This document shows positions 21,201 to 36,200 of a DNA stretch of 64,000 nt, piece after piece (position 1 is the first letter of the stretch; each line of letters opens with the position of its first letter). A model generated the notes under the pieces. The model ran no database searches and was not told where the DNA came from. It was given only the letters and a program-made list of their open reading frames with translations. Source of the DNA: Siphonodentalium dalli (lineage: Eukaryota; Mollusca; Scaphopoda; Gadilida; Siphonodentaliidae); NCBI GenBank assembly GCA_032622095.1, contig CP136068.1:13375729-13439728 (forward strand), in the 5' to 3' direction. Both the position numbers and the translations under genes were made by a program.

Positions 21201-24200
21201 ATACGATTAGTTCCGTTCAACGTGTTCATTAATATAAACATACGATTAGTTCCGTTCAACGTGTTCATTACTATAAACACATGAGTAGTTCCGTTAAACG
21301 CGTTCATTAATATAAACATACGATTAGTTCCGTTCAACGTGTTCATTACTAGAAACATACGATTAGTTCCGTTCAACGTGTTCATTACTATAACCATATG
21401 ATTAGTTCCGTTAAACGCGTTCATTACTAGAAACATACGATTAGTTCCGTTCAACGTGTTCATTACTATAAACATATGATTAGTTCCGTTCAACGTGTTC
21501 ATTACTAGAAACATACGATTAGTTCCGTTCAACGTGTTCATTACTATAAACATATGATTAGTTCCGTTCAACTTGTTCATTACTAGAAACATATGATTAG
21601 TTCCGTTAAACGCGTTCATTAATAGAAACACATGAGTAGTTCCGTTCAACGTGTTCATTACTAGAAACACATGATTAGTTCCGTTTAACGCGTTCATTAA
21701 TAGAAACATATGATTAGTTCCGTTCAACGTGTTCATTAATAGAAACATATGATTAGTTCCGTTCAACGTGTTCATTACTAGAAACACATGATTAGTTCCG
21801 TTTAACGCGTTCATTAATAGAAACATATGATTAGTTCCGTTCAGCGTGTTCATTAATAGAAACATATGATTAGTTCCGTTCAACGTGTTCATTACCAGAA
21901 ACACATGATTAGTTCCGTACAATGTGTTCATTAATAGAAACATATGATTAGTTCCGTTAAACGTGCTATAATTACCAGAAACATACGTTTAGTTCCGTTC
22001 AACGTGTTCATTACTAGAAACACATGATTAGTTCCGTACAATGTGTTCATTAATTAGAAACATATGATTAGTTCCGTTAAACGTGCTATAATTACCAGAA
22101 ACATACCTTTAGTTCCGTTCAACGTGTTCATTACTAGAAACACATGATTAGTTCCGTTTAACGCGTTCATTAATAGAAACATATGATTAGTTCCGTTCAG
22201 CGTGTTCATTACCAAAAACATACGTTTATTTCCGTTCAACGTGTTCATTACCAGAAACACATGATTAGTTCCGTACAATGTGTTCATTAATAGAAACATA
22301 TGATTAGTTCCGTTAAACGTGCTATAATTACCAGAAACATACGTTTAGTTCCGTTCAACGTGTTCATTACTAGTAACATATGATTAGTTCCGTTCAACGC
22401 GTTCATTAATATAAACATATGATTAGTTCTGTTAAACGTGTTCATTAATAGAAATATATGATTAGTTCCGTTAAACGCGTTCATTACTATAAACATATGA
22501 TTAGTTCCGTTAAACGCGTTCATTAATATAAACATGTGATTAGTTCCGTTAAACGCGTTCATTACTATAAACATATGATTAGTTCCGTTAAACGCGTTCA
22601 TTACTATAAACATATGATTAGTTCCGTTAAACGCGTTCATTAATATAAACATGTGATTAGTTCCGTTAAACGTGTTCATTACTAGAAACACATGATTAGT
22701 TCCGTACAATGTGTTCATTAATATAAACACATGATTAGATCCGTTCAACGTGTTCATTACTAGAAACATACGTTTAGTTCCGTTCAACGTGTTCATTACT
22801 AGAAACACATGATTAGTTCAGTTCAACATGTCCATTACCAGAAACATACGTTTAGTTCCGTTCAACGCGTTCATTACTATAAACATATGATTAGTTCCGT
22901 TAAACGCGTTCATTAATAGAAACATATGACTAGTTCCGTTCAACGTGTTCATTACTAGAAACATACGATTAGTTCCGTTCAACGTGTTCATTACTATAAA
23001 CATATGATTAGTTCCGTTAAACGCGTTCATTACTAGAAACATAAGATTAGTTCCGTTCAACGTGTTCATTACTAGAAATATAAGATTAGTTCCGTTCAAC
23101 GTGTTCATTACTAGAATCATACGATTAGTTCCGTCCAACGTGTTCATTACTATAAACATATGACTAGTTCCGTTAAACGCGTTCATTACTATAAACATAT
23201 GATTAGTTCCGTTCAACGTGTTCATTAATATAAACATACGTTTAGTTCCGTTCAACGTGTTCATTACCAGAAACATACGATTAGTTCCGTTCAACGTGTT
23301 CATTACTATTAACATATGATTAGTTCCGTTCAACGCGTTCATTACTATAAACATATGATTAGTTCCGTTAAACGCGTTCATTACTAGAAACATACGATTA
23401 GTTCCGTTCAACGCGTTCATTAATATAAACATATGATTAGTTCTGTTAAACGTGTTCATTAATAGAAATATATGATTAGTTCCGTTAAACGCGTTCATTA
23501 CTATAAACATATGATTAGTTCCGTTAAACGCGTTCATTAATATAAACATGTGATTAGTTCCGTTCAACGTGTTCATTACTAGAAACATACGATTAGTTCC
23601 GTTCAACGCGTTCATTAATAGAAACATATGATTAGTTCCGTTCAACGTGTTCATAAATAGAAACATACGATTAGTTCCGTTCAACGTGTTCATTAATAGA
23701 AACATACGATTAGTTCCGTTCAACTCGTTCATTAATAGAAACATATGATTAGTTCCGTTAAACGTGTTCATTACTAGAAACATACGATTAGTTCCGTTCA
23801 ACGTGTCCATTAATATAAACATATGATTAGTTCCGTTAAACGTGTTCATTAATATAAACATACGATTAGTTCCGTTCAACGTGTTCATTAATATAAACAT
23901 ACGATTAGTTCCGTTCAACGTGTTCATTACTATAAACATATGATTAGTTCCGTTCAACGTGTTCATTACTATAAACACATGAGTAGTTCCGTTAAACGTG
24001 TTCATTAATATAAACATACGATTAGTTCCGTTCAACGTGTTCATTACTATAAACACATGAGTAGTTCCGTTAAACGCGTTCATTAATATAAACATACGAT
24101 TAGTTCCGTTCAACGTGTTCATTACTAGAAACATACGATTAGTTCCGTTCAACGTGTTCATTACTATAACCATATGATTAGTTCCGTTAAACGCGTTCAT

Positions 24201-27200
24201 TACTAGAAACATACGATTAGTTCCGTTCAACGTGTTCATTACTATAAACATATGATTAGTTCCGTTCAACGTGTTCATTACTAGAAACATACGATTAGTT
24301 CCGTTCAACGTGTTCATTACTATAAACATATGATTAGTTCCGTTCAACTTGTTCATTACTAGAAACATATGATTAGTTCCGTTAAACGCGTTCATTAATA
24401 GAAACACATGAGTAGTTCCGTTCAACGTGTTCATTACTAGAAACACATGATTAGTTCCGTTTAACGCGTTCATTAATAGAAACATATGATTAGTTCCGTT
24501 CAACGTGTTCATTAATAGAAACATATGATTAGTTCCGTTCAACGTGTTCATTACTAGAAACACATGATTAGTTCCGTTTAACGCGTTCATTAATAGAAAC
24601 ATATGATTAGTTCCGTTCAGCGTGTTCATTAATAGAAACATATGATTAGTTCCGTTCAACGTGTTCATTACCAGAAACACATGATTAGTTCCGTACAATG
24701 TGTTCATTAATAGAAACATATGATTAGTTCCGTTAAACGTGCTATAATTACCAGAAACATACGTTTAGTTCCGTTCAACGTGTTCATTACTAGAAACACA
24801 TGATTAGTTCCGTACAATGTGTTCATTAATAGAAACATATGATTAGTTCCGTTAAACGTGCTATAATTACCAGAAACATACCTTTAGTTCCGTTCAACGT
24901 GTTCATTACTAGAAACACATGATTAGTTCCGTTTAACGCGTTCATTAATAGAAACATATGATTAGTTCCGTTCAGCGTGTTCATTACCAAAAACATACGT
25001 TTATTTCCGTTCAACGTGTTCATTACCAGAAACACATGATTAGTTCCGTACAATGTGTTCATTAATAGAAACATATGATTAGTTCCGTTAAACGTGCTAT
25101 AATTACCAGAAACATACGTTTAGTTCCGTTCAACGTGTTCATTACTAGTAACATATGATTAGTTCCGTTCAACGCGTTCATTAATATAAACATATGATTA
25201 GTTCTGTTAAACGTGTTCATTAATAGAAATATATGATTAGTTCCGTTAAACGCGTTCATTACTATAAACATATGATTAGTTCCGTTAAACGCGTTCATTA
25301 ATATAAACATGTGATTAGTTCCGTTAAACGCGTTCATTACTATAAACATATGATTAGTTCCGTTAAACGCGTTCATTACTATAAACATATGATTAGTTCC
25401 GTTAAACGCGTTCATTAATATAAACATGTGATTAGTTCCGTTAAACGTGTTCATTACTAGAAACACATGATTAGTTCCGTACAATGTGTTCATTAATATA
25501 AACACATGATTAGATCCGTTCAACGTGTTCATTACTAGAAACATACGTTTAGTTCCGTTCAACGTGTTCATTACTAGAAACACATGATTAGTTCAGTTCA
25601 ACATGTCCATTACCAGAAACATACGTTTAGTTCCGTTCAACGCGTTCATTACTATAAACATATGATTAGTTCCGTTAAACGCGTTCATTAATAGAAACAT
25701 ATGACTAGTTCCGTTCAACGTGTTCATTACTAGAAACATACGATTAGTTCCGTTCAACGTGTTCATTACTATAAACATATGATTAGTTCCGTTAAACGCG
25801 TTCATTACTAGAAACATAAGATTAGTTCCGTTCAACGTGTTCATTACTAGAAATATAAGATTAGTTCCGTTCAACGTGTTCATTACTAGAATCATACGAT
25901 TAGTTCCGTCCAACGTGTTCATTACTATAAACATATGACTAGTTCCGTTAAACGCGTTCATTACTATAAACATATGATTAGTTCCGTTCAACGTGTTCAT
26001 GAATATAAACATACGTTTAGTTCCGTTCAACGTGTTCATTACCAGAAACATACGATTAGTTCCGTTCAACGTGTTCATTACTATTAACATATGATTAGTT
26101 CCGTTCAACGCGTTCATTACTATAAACATATGATTAGTTCCGTTAAACGCGTTCATTACTAGAAACATACGATTAGTTCCGTTCAACGCGTTCATTAATA
26201 TAAACATATGATTAGTTCTGTTAAACGTGTTCATTAATAGAAATATATGATTAGTTCCGTTAAACGCGTTCATTACTATAAACATATGATTAGTTCCGTT
26301 AAACGCGTTCATTAATATAAACATGTGATTAGTTCCGTTAAACGTGTTCATTACTAGAAACATACGATTAGTTCCGTTCAACGCGTTCATTAATAGAAAC
26401 ATATGATTAGTTCCGTTCAACGTGTTCATAAATAGAAACATACGATTAGTTCCGTTCAACGTGTTCATTAATAGAAACATACGATTAGTTCCGTTCAACT
26501 CGTTCATTAATAGAAACATATGATTAGTTCCGTTAAACGTGTTCATTACTAGAAACATACGATTAGTTCCGTTCAACGTGTCCATTAATATAAACATATG
26601 ATTAGTTCCGTTAAACGTGTTCATTAATATAAACATACGATTAGTTCCGTTCAACGTGTTCATTAATATAAACATACGATTAGTTCCGTTCAACGTGTTC
26701 ATTACTATAAACATATGATTAGTTCCGTTCAACGTGTTCATTACTATAAACACATGAGTAGTTCCGTTAAACGTGTTCATTAATATAAACATACGATTAG
26801 TTCCGTTCAACGTGTTCATTACTATAAACAAATGAGTAGTTCCGTTAAACGCGTTCATTAATATAAACATACGATTAGTTCCGTTCAACGTGTTCATTAC
26901 TAGAAACATACGATTAGTTCCGTTCAACGTGTTCATTACTATAACCATATGATTAGTTCCGTTAAACGCGTTCATTACTAGAAACATACGATTAGTTCCG
27001 TTCAACGTGTTCATTACTATAAACATATGATTAGTTCCGTTCAACGTGTTCATTACTAGAAACATACGATTAGTTCCGTTCAACGTGTTCATTACTATAA
27101 ACATATGATTAGTTCCGTTCAACTTGTTCATTACTAGAAACATATGATTAGTTCCGTTAAACGCGTTCATTAATAGAAACACATGAGTAGTTCCGTTCAA

Positions 27201-30200
27201 CGTGTTCATTACTAGAAACACATGATTAGTTCCGTTTAACGCGTTCATTAATAGAAACATATGATTAGTTCCGTTCAACGTGTTCATTAATATAAACATA
27301 CGATTAGTTCCGTTCAACGTGTTCATTACTAGAAACACATGATTAGTTCCGTTTAACGCGTTCATTAATAGAAACATATGATTAGTTCCGTTCAGCGTGT
27401 TCATTAATATAAACATACGATTAGTTCCGTTCAACGCGTTCATTAATATAAACATACGATTAGTTCCGTTAAACATGTTCATTAATAGAAACATATGATA
27501 AGTTCCGTTAAACGTGCTATAATTACCAGAAACATACGTTTAGTTCCGTTCAACGTGTTCATTACTAGAAACACATGATTAGTTCCGTTTAACGCGTTCA
27601 TTAATAGAAACATACGATTAGTTCCGTTAAACGTGTTCATTAATAGAAACATATGATTAGTTCCGTTAAACGTGTTCATTAATAGAAACATATGATTAGT
27701 TCCGTTCAGCGTGTTCATTACCAGAAACATACGTTTATTTCCGTTCAACGTGTTCATTACCAGAAACACATGATTAGTTCCGTACAATGTGTTCATTAAT
27801 ATAAACACATGATTAGATCCGTTCAACGTGTTCATTACTAGAAACATACGTTTAGTTCCGTTCAACGTGTTCATTACTAGAAACACATGATTAGTTCAGT
27901 TCAACATGTCCATTACCAGAAACATACGTTTAGTTCCGTTCAACGCGTTCATTACTATAAACATATGATTAGTTCCGTTAAACGCGTTCATTAATAGAAA
28001 CATATGACTAGTTCCGTTCAACGTGTTCATTACTAGAAACATACGATTAGTTCCGTTCAACGTGTTCATTACTATAAACATATGATTAGTTCCGTTAAAC
28101 GCGTTCATTACTAGAAACATAAGATTAGTTCCGTTCAACGTGTTCATTACTAGAAATATAAGATTAGTTCCGTTCAACGTGTTCATTACTAGAATCATAC
28201 GATTAGTTCCGTCCAACGTGTTCATTACTATAAACATATGACTAGTTCCGTTAAACGCGTTCATTACTATAAACATATGATTAGTTCCGTTCAACGTGTT
28301 CATTAATATAAACATACGTTTAGTTCCGTTCAACGTGTTCATTACCAGAAACATACGATTAGTTCCGTTCAACGTGTTCATTACTATTAACATATGATTA
28401 GTTCCGTTCAACGCGTTCATTACTATAAACATATGATTAGTTCCGTTAAACGCGTTCATTACTAGAAACATACGATTAGTTCCGTTCAACGCGTTCATTA
28501 ATATAAACATATGATTAGTTCTGTTAAACGTGTTCATTAATATAAATATATGATTAGTTCCGTTAAACGCGTTCATTACTATAAACATATGATTAGTTCC
28601 GTTAAACGCGTTCATTAATATAAACATGTGATTAGTTCCGTTAAACGTGTTCATTACTAGAAACATACGATTAGTTCCGTTCAACGCGTTCATTAATAGA
28701 AACATATGATTAGTTCCGTTCAACGTGTTCATTAATAGAAACATACGATTAGTTCCGTTCAACGTGTTCATTAATAGAAACATACGATTAGTTCCGTTCA
28801 ACTCGTTCATTAATAGAAACATATGATTAGTTCCGTTAAACGTATTCATTACTAGAAACATACGATTAGTTCCGTTCAACGTGTCCATTAATATAAACAT
28901 ATGATTAGTTCCGTTAAACGTGTTCATTAATATAAACATACGATTAGTTCCGTTCAACGTGTTCATTAATATAAACATACGATTAGTTCCGTTCAACGTG
29001 TTCATTACTATAAACATATGATTAGTTCCGTTCAATGTGTTCATTACTATAAACACATGAGTAGTTCCGTTAAACGTGTTCATTAATATAAACATACGAT
29101 TAGTTCCGTTCAACGTGTTCATTAATATAAACATACGATTAGTTCCGTTCAACGTGTTCATTACTATAAACACATGAGTAGTTCCGTTAAACGCGTTCAT
29201 TAATATAAACATACGATTAGTTCCGTTCAACGTGTTCATTACTAGAAACATACGATTAGTTCCGTTCAACGTGTTCATTACTATAACCATATGATTAGTT
29301 CCGTTAAACGCGTTCATTACTAGAAACATACGATTAGTTCCGTTCAACGTGTTCATTACTATAAACATATGATTAGTTCCGTTCAACGTGTTCATTACTA
29401 GAAACATACGATTAGTTCCGTTCAACGTGTTCATTACTATAAACATATGATTAGTTCCGTTCAACTTGTTCATTACTAGAAACATATGATTAGTTCCGTT
29501 AAACGCGTTCATTAATAGAAACACATGAGTAGTTCCGTTCAACGTGTTCATTACTAGAAACACATGATTAGTTCCGTTTAACGCGTTCATTAATAGAAAC
29601 ATATGATTAGTTCCGTTCAACGTGTTCATTAATAGAAACATATGATTAGTTCCGTTCAACGTGTTCATTACTAGAAACACATGATTAGTTCCGTTTAACG
29701 CGTTCATTAATAGAAACATATGATTAGTTCCGTTCAGCGTGTTCATTAATAGAAACATATGATTAGTTCCGTTCAACGTGTTCATTACCAGAAACACATG
29801 ATTAGTTCCGTACAATGTGTTCATTAATAGAAACATATGATTAGTTCCGTTAAACGTGCTATAATTACCAGAAACATACGTTTAGTTCCGTTCAACGTGT
29901 TCATTACTAGAAACACATGATTAGTTCCGTACAATGTGTTCATTAATAGAAACATATGATTAGTTCCGTTAAACGTGCTATAATTACCAGAAACATACCT
30001 TTAGTTCCGTTCAACGTGTTCATTACTAGAAACACATGATTAGTTCCGTTTAACGCGTTCATTAATAGAAACATATGATTAGTTCCGTTCAGCGTGTTCA
30101 TTACCAAAAACATACGTTTATTTCCGTTCAACGTGTTCATTACCAGAAACACATGATTAGTTCCGTACAATGTGTTCATTAATAGAAACAAATGATTAGT

Positions 30201-33200
30201 TCCGTTAAACGTGCTATAATTACCAGAAACGTACGTTTAGTTCCGTTCAACGTGTTCATTACTAGTAACATATGATTAGTTCCGTTCAACGCGTTCATTA
30301 ATATAAACATATGATTAGTTCTGTTAAACGTGTTCATTAATATAAATATATGATTAGTTCCGTTAAACGCGTTCATTACTATAAACATATGATTAGTTCC
30401 GTTAAACGCGTTCATTAATATAAACATGTGATTAGTTCCGTTAAACGCGTTCATTACTAGAAACATACGATTAGTTCCGTTCAACGTGTTCATTACTATA
30501 AACATATGATTAGTTCCGTTCAACGTGTTCATTACTAGAAACATACGATTAGTTCCGTTCAACGTGTTCATTACTATAAACATATGATTAGTTCCGTTCA
30601 ACTTGTTCATTACTAGAAACATATGATTAGTTCCGTTAAACGCGTTCATTAATAGAAACACATGAGTAGTTCCGTTCAACGTGTTCATTACTAGAAACAC
30701 ATGATTAGTTCCGTTTAACGCGTTCATTAATAGAAACATATGATTAGTTCCGTTCAACGTGTTCATTAATATAAACATACGATTAGTTCCGTTCAACGTG
30801 TTCATTACTAGAAACACATGATTAGTTCCGTTTAACGCGTTCATTAATAGAAACATATGATTAGTTCCGTTCAGCGTGTTCATTAATATAAACATACGAT
30901 TAGTTCCGTTCAACGCGTTCATTAATATAAACATACGATTAGTTCCGTTAAACATGTTCATTAATAGAAACATATGATAAGTTCCGTTAAACGTGCTATA
31001 ATTACCAGAAACATACGTTTAGTTCCGTTCAACGTGTTCATTACTAGAAACACATGATTAGTTCCGTTTAACGCGTTCATTAATAGAAACATACGATTAG
31101 TTCCGTTAAACGTGTTCATTAATAGAAACATATGATTAGTTCCGTTAAACGTGTTCATTAATAGAAACATATGATTAGTTCCGTTCAGCGTGTTCATTAC
31201 CAGAAACATACGTTTATTTCCGTTCAACGTGTTCATTACCAGAAACACATGATTAGTTCCGTACAATGTGTTCATTAATATAAACACATGATTAGATCCG
31301 TTCAACGTGTTCATTACTAGAAACATACGTTTAGTTCCGTTCAACGTGTTCATTACTAGAAACACATGATTAGTTCAGTTCAACATGTCCATTACCAGAA
31401 ACATACGTTTAGTTCCGTTCAACGCGTTCATTACTATAAACATATGATTAGTTCCGTTAAACGCGTTCATTAATAGAAACATATGACTAGTTCCGTTCAA
31501 CGTGTTCATTACTAGAAACATACGATTAGTTCCGTTCAACGTGTTCATTACTATAAACATATGATTAGTTCCGTTAAACGCGTTCATTACTAGAAACATA
31601 AGATTAGTTCCGTTCAACGTGTTCATTACTAGAAATATAAGATTAGTTCCGTTCAACGTGTTCATTACTAGAATCATACGATTAGTTCCGTCCAACGTGT
31701 TCATTACTATAAACATATGACTAGTTCCGTTAAACGCGTTCATTACTATAAACATATGATTAGTTCCGTTCAACGTGTTCATTAATATAAACATACGTTT
31801 AGTTCCGTTCAACGTGTTCATTACCAGAAACATACGATTAGTTCCGTTCAACGTGTTCATTACTATTAACATATGATTAGTTCCGTTCAACGCGTTCATT
31901 ACTATAAACATATGATTAGTTCCGTTAAACGCGTTCATTACTAGAAACATACGATTAGTTCCGTTCAACGCGTTCATTAATATAAACATATGATTAGTTC
32001 TGTTAAACGTGTTCATTAATATAAATATATGATTAGTTCCGTTAAACGCGTTCATTACTATAAACATATGATTAGTTCCGTTAAACGCGTTCATTAATAT
32101 AAACATGTGATTAGTTCCGTTAAACGTGTTCATTACTAGAAACATACGATTAGTTCCGTTCAACGCGTTCATTAATAGAAACATATGATTAGTTCCGTTC
32201 AACGTGTTCATTAATAGAAACATACGATTAGTTCCGTTCAACGTGTTCATTAATAGAAACATACGATTAGTTCCGTTCAACTCGTTCATTAATAGAAACA
32301 TATGATTAGTTCCGTTAAACGTATTCATTACTAGAAACATACGATTAGTTCCGTTCAACGTGTCCATTAATATAAACATATGATTAGTTCCGTTAAACGT
32401 GTTCATTAATATAAACATACGATTAGTTCCGTTCAACGTGTTCATTAATATAAACATACGATTAGTTCCGTTCAACGTGTTCATTACTATAAACATATGA
32501 TTAGTTCCGTTCAATGTGTTCATTACTATAAACACATGAGTAGTTCCGTTAAACGTGTTCATTAATATAAACATACGATTAGTTCCGTTCAACGTGTTCA
32601 TTAATATAAACATACGATTAGTTCCGTTCAACGTGTTCATTACTATAAACACATGAGTAGTTCCGTTAAACGCGTTCATTAATATAAACATACGATTAGT
32701 TCCGTTCAACGTGTTCATTACTAGAAACATACGATTAGTTCCGTTCAACGTGTTCATTACTATAACCATATGATTAGTTCCGTTAAACGCGTTCATTACT
32801 AGAAACATACGATTAGTTCCGTTCAACGTGTTCATTACTATAAACATATGATTAGTTCCGTTCAACGTGTTCATTACTAGAATCATACGATTAGTTCCGT
32901 TCAACGTGTTCATTACTATAAACATATGATTAGTTCCGTTCAACTTGTTCATTACTAGAAACATATGATTAGTTCCGTTAAACGCGTTCATTAATAGAAA
33001 CACATGAGTAGTTCCGTTCAACGTGTTCATTACTAGAAACACATGATTAGTTCCGTTTAACGCGTTCATTAATAGAAACATATGATTAGTTCCGTTCAAC
33101 GTGTTCATTAATAGAAACATATGATTAGTTCCGTTCAACGTGTTCATTACTAGAAACACATGATTAGTTCCGTTTAACGCGTTCATTAATAGAAACATAT

Positions 33201-36200
33201 GATTAGTTCCGTTCAGCGTGTTCATTAATAGAAACATATGATTAGTTCCGTTCAACGTGTTCATTACCAGAAACACATGATTAGTTCCGTACAATGTGTT
33301 CATTAATAGAAACATATGATTAGTTCCGTTAAACGTGCTATAATTACCAGAAACATACGTTTAGTTCCGTTCAACGTGTTCATTACTAGAAACACATGAT
33401 TAGTTCCGTACAATGTGTTCATTAATAAGAACATATGATTAGTTCCGTTAAACGTGCTATAATTACCAGAAACATACCTTTAGTTCCGTTCAACGTGTTC
33501 ATTACTAGAAACACATGATTAGTTCCGTTTAACGCGTTCATTAATAGAAACATATGATTAGTTCCGTTCAGCGTGTTCATTACCAAAAACATACGTTTAT
33601 TTCCGTTCAACGTGTTCATTACCAGAAACACATGATTAGTTCCGTACAATGTGTTCATTAATAGAAACATATGATTAGTTCCGTTAAACGTGCTATAATT
33701 ACCAGAAACGTACGTTTAGTTCCGTTCAACGTGTTCATTACTAGTAACATATGATTAGTTCCGTTCAACGCGTTCATTAATATAAACATATGATTAGTTC
33801 TGTTAAACGTGTTCATTAATAGAAATATATGATTAGTTCCGTTAAACGCGTTCATTACTATAAACATATGATTAGTTCCGTTAAACGCGTTCATTAATAT
33901 AAACATGTGATTAGTTCCGTTAAACGCGTTCATTACTATAAACATATGATTAGTTCCGTTAAACGCGTTCATTACTAGAAACACATGATTAGTTCCGTTT
34001 AACGCGTTCATTAATAGAAACATACGATTAGTTCCGTTAAACGTGTTCATTAATAGAAACATATGATTAGTTCCGTTAAACGTGTTCATTAATAGAAACA
34101 TATGATTAGTTCCGTTCAGCGTGTTCATTACCAGAAACATACGTTTATTTCCGTTCAACGTGTTCATTACCAGAAACACATGATTAGTTCCGTACAATGT
34201 GTTCATTAATATAAACACATGATTAGATCCGTTCAACGTGTTCATTACTAGAAACATACGTTTAGTTCCGTTCAACGTGTTCATTACTAGAAACACATGA
34301 TTAGTTCAGTTCAACATGTCCATTACCAGAAACATACGTTTAGTTCCGTTCAACGCGTTCATTACTATAAACATATGATTAGTTCCGTTAAACGCGTTCA
34401 TTAATAGAAACATATGACTAGTTCCGTTCAACGTGTTCATTACTAGAAACATACGATTAGTTCCGTTCAACGTGTTCATTACTATAAACATATGATTAGT
34501 TCCGTTAAACGCGTTCATTACTAGAAACATAAGATTAGTTCCGTTCAACGTGTTCATTACTAGAAATATAAGATTAGTTCCGTTCAACGTGTTCATTACT
34601 AGAATCATACGATTAGTTCCGTCCAACGTGTTCATTACTATAAACATATGACTAGTTCCGTTAAACGCGTTCATTACTATAAACATATGATTAGTTCCGT
34701 TCAACGTGTTCATTAATATAAACATACGTTTAGTTCCGTTCAACGTGTTCATTACCAGAAACATACGATTAGTTCCGTTCAACGTGTTCATTACTATTAA
34801 CATATGATTAGTTCCGTTCAACGCGTTCATTACTATAAACATATGATTAGTTCCGTTAAACGCGTTCATTACTAGAAACATACGATTAGTTCCGTTCAAC
34901 GCGTTCATTAATATAAACATATGATTAGTTCTGTTAAACGTGTTCATTAATATAAATATATGATTAGTTCCGTTAAACGCGTTCATTACAATAAACATAT
35001 GATTAGTTCCGTTAAACGCGTTCATTAATATAAACATGTGATTAGTTCCGTTAAACGTGTTCATTACTAGAAACATACGATTAGTTCCGTTCAACGCGTT
35101 CATTAATAGAAACATATGATTAGTTCCGTTCAACGTGTTCATTAATAGAAACATACGATTAGTTCCGTTCAACGTGTTCATTAATAGAAACATACGATTA
35201 GTTCCGTTCAACTCGTTCATTAATAGAAACATATGATTAGTTCCGTTAAACGTATTCATTACTAGAAACATACGATTAGTTCCGTTCAACGTGTCCATTA
35301 ATATAAACATATGATTAGTTCCGTTAAACGTGTTCATTAATATAAACATACGATTAGTTCCGTTCAACGTGTTCATTAATATAAACATACGATTAGTTCC
35401 GTTCAACGTGTTCATTACTATAAACATATGATTAGTTCCGTTCAATGTGTTCATTACTATAAACACATGAGTAGTTCCGTTAAACGTGTTCATTAATATA
35501 AACATACGATTAGTTCCGTTCAACGTGTTCATTAATATAAACATACGATTAGTTCCGTTCAACGTGTTCATTACTATAAACACATGAGTAGTTCCGTTAA
35601 ACGCGTTCATTAATATAAACATACGATTAGTTCCGTTCAACGTGTTCATTACTAGAAACATACGATTAGTTCCGTTCAACGTGTTCATTACTATAACCAT
35701 ATGATTAGTTCCGTTAAACGCGTTCATTACTAGAAACATACGATTAGTTCCGTTCAACGTGTTCATTACTATAAACATATGATTAGTTCCGTTCAACGTG
35801 TTCATTACTAGAAACATACGATTAGTTCCGTTCAACTTGTTCATTACTAGAAACATATGATTAGTTCCGTTAAACGCGTTCATTAATAGAAACACATGAG
35901 TAGTTCCGTTCAACGTGTTCATTACTAGAAACACATGATTAGTTCCGTTTAACGCGTTCATTAATAGAAACATATGATTAGTTCCGTTCAACGTGTTCAT
36001 TAATAGAAACATATGATTAGTTCCGTTCAACGTGTTCATTACTAGAAACACATGATTAGTTCCGTTTAACGCGTTCATTAATAGAAACATATGATTAGTT
36101 CCGTTCAGCGTGTTCATTAATAGAAACATATGATTAGTTCCGTTCAACGTGTTCATTACCAGAAACACATGATTAGTTCCGTACAATGTGTTCATTAATA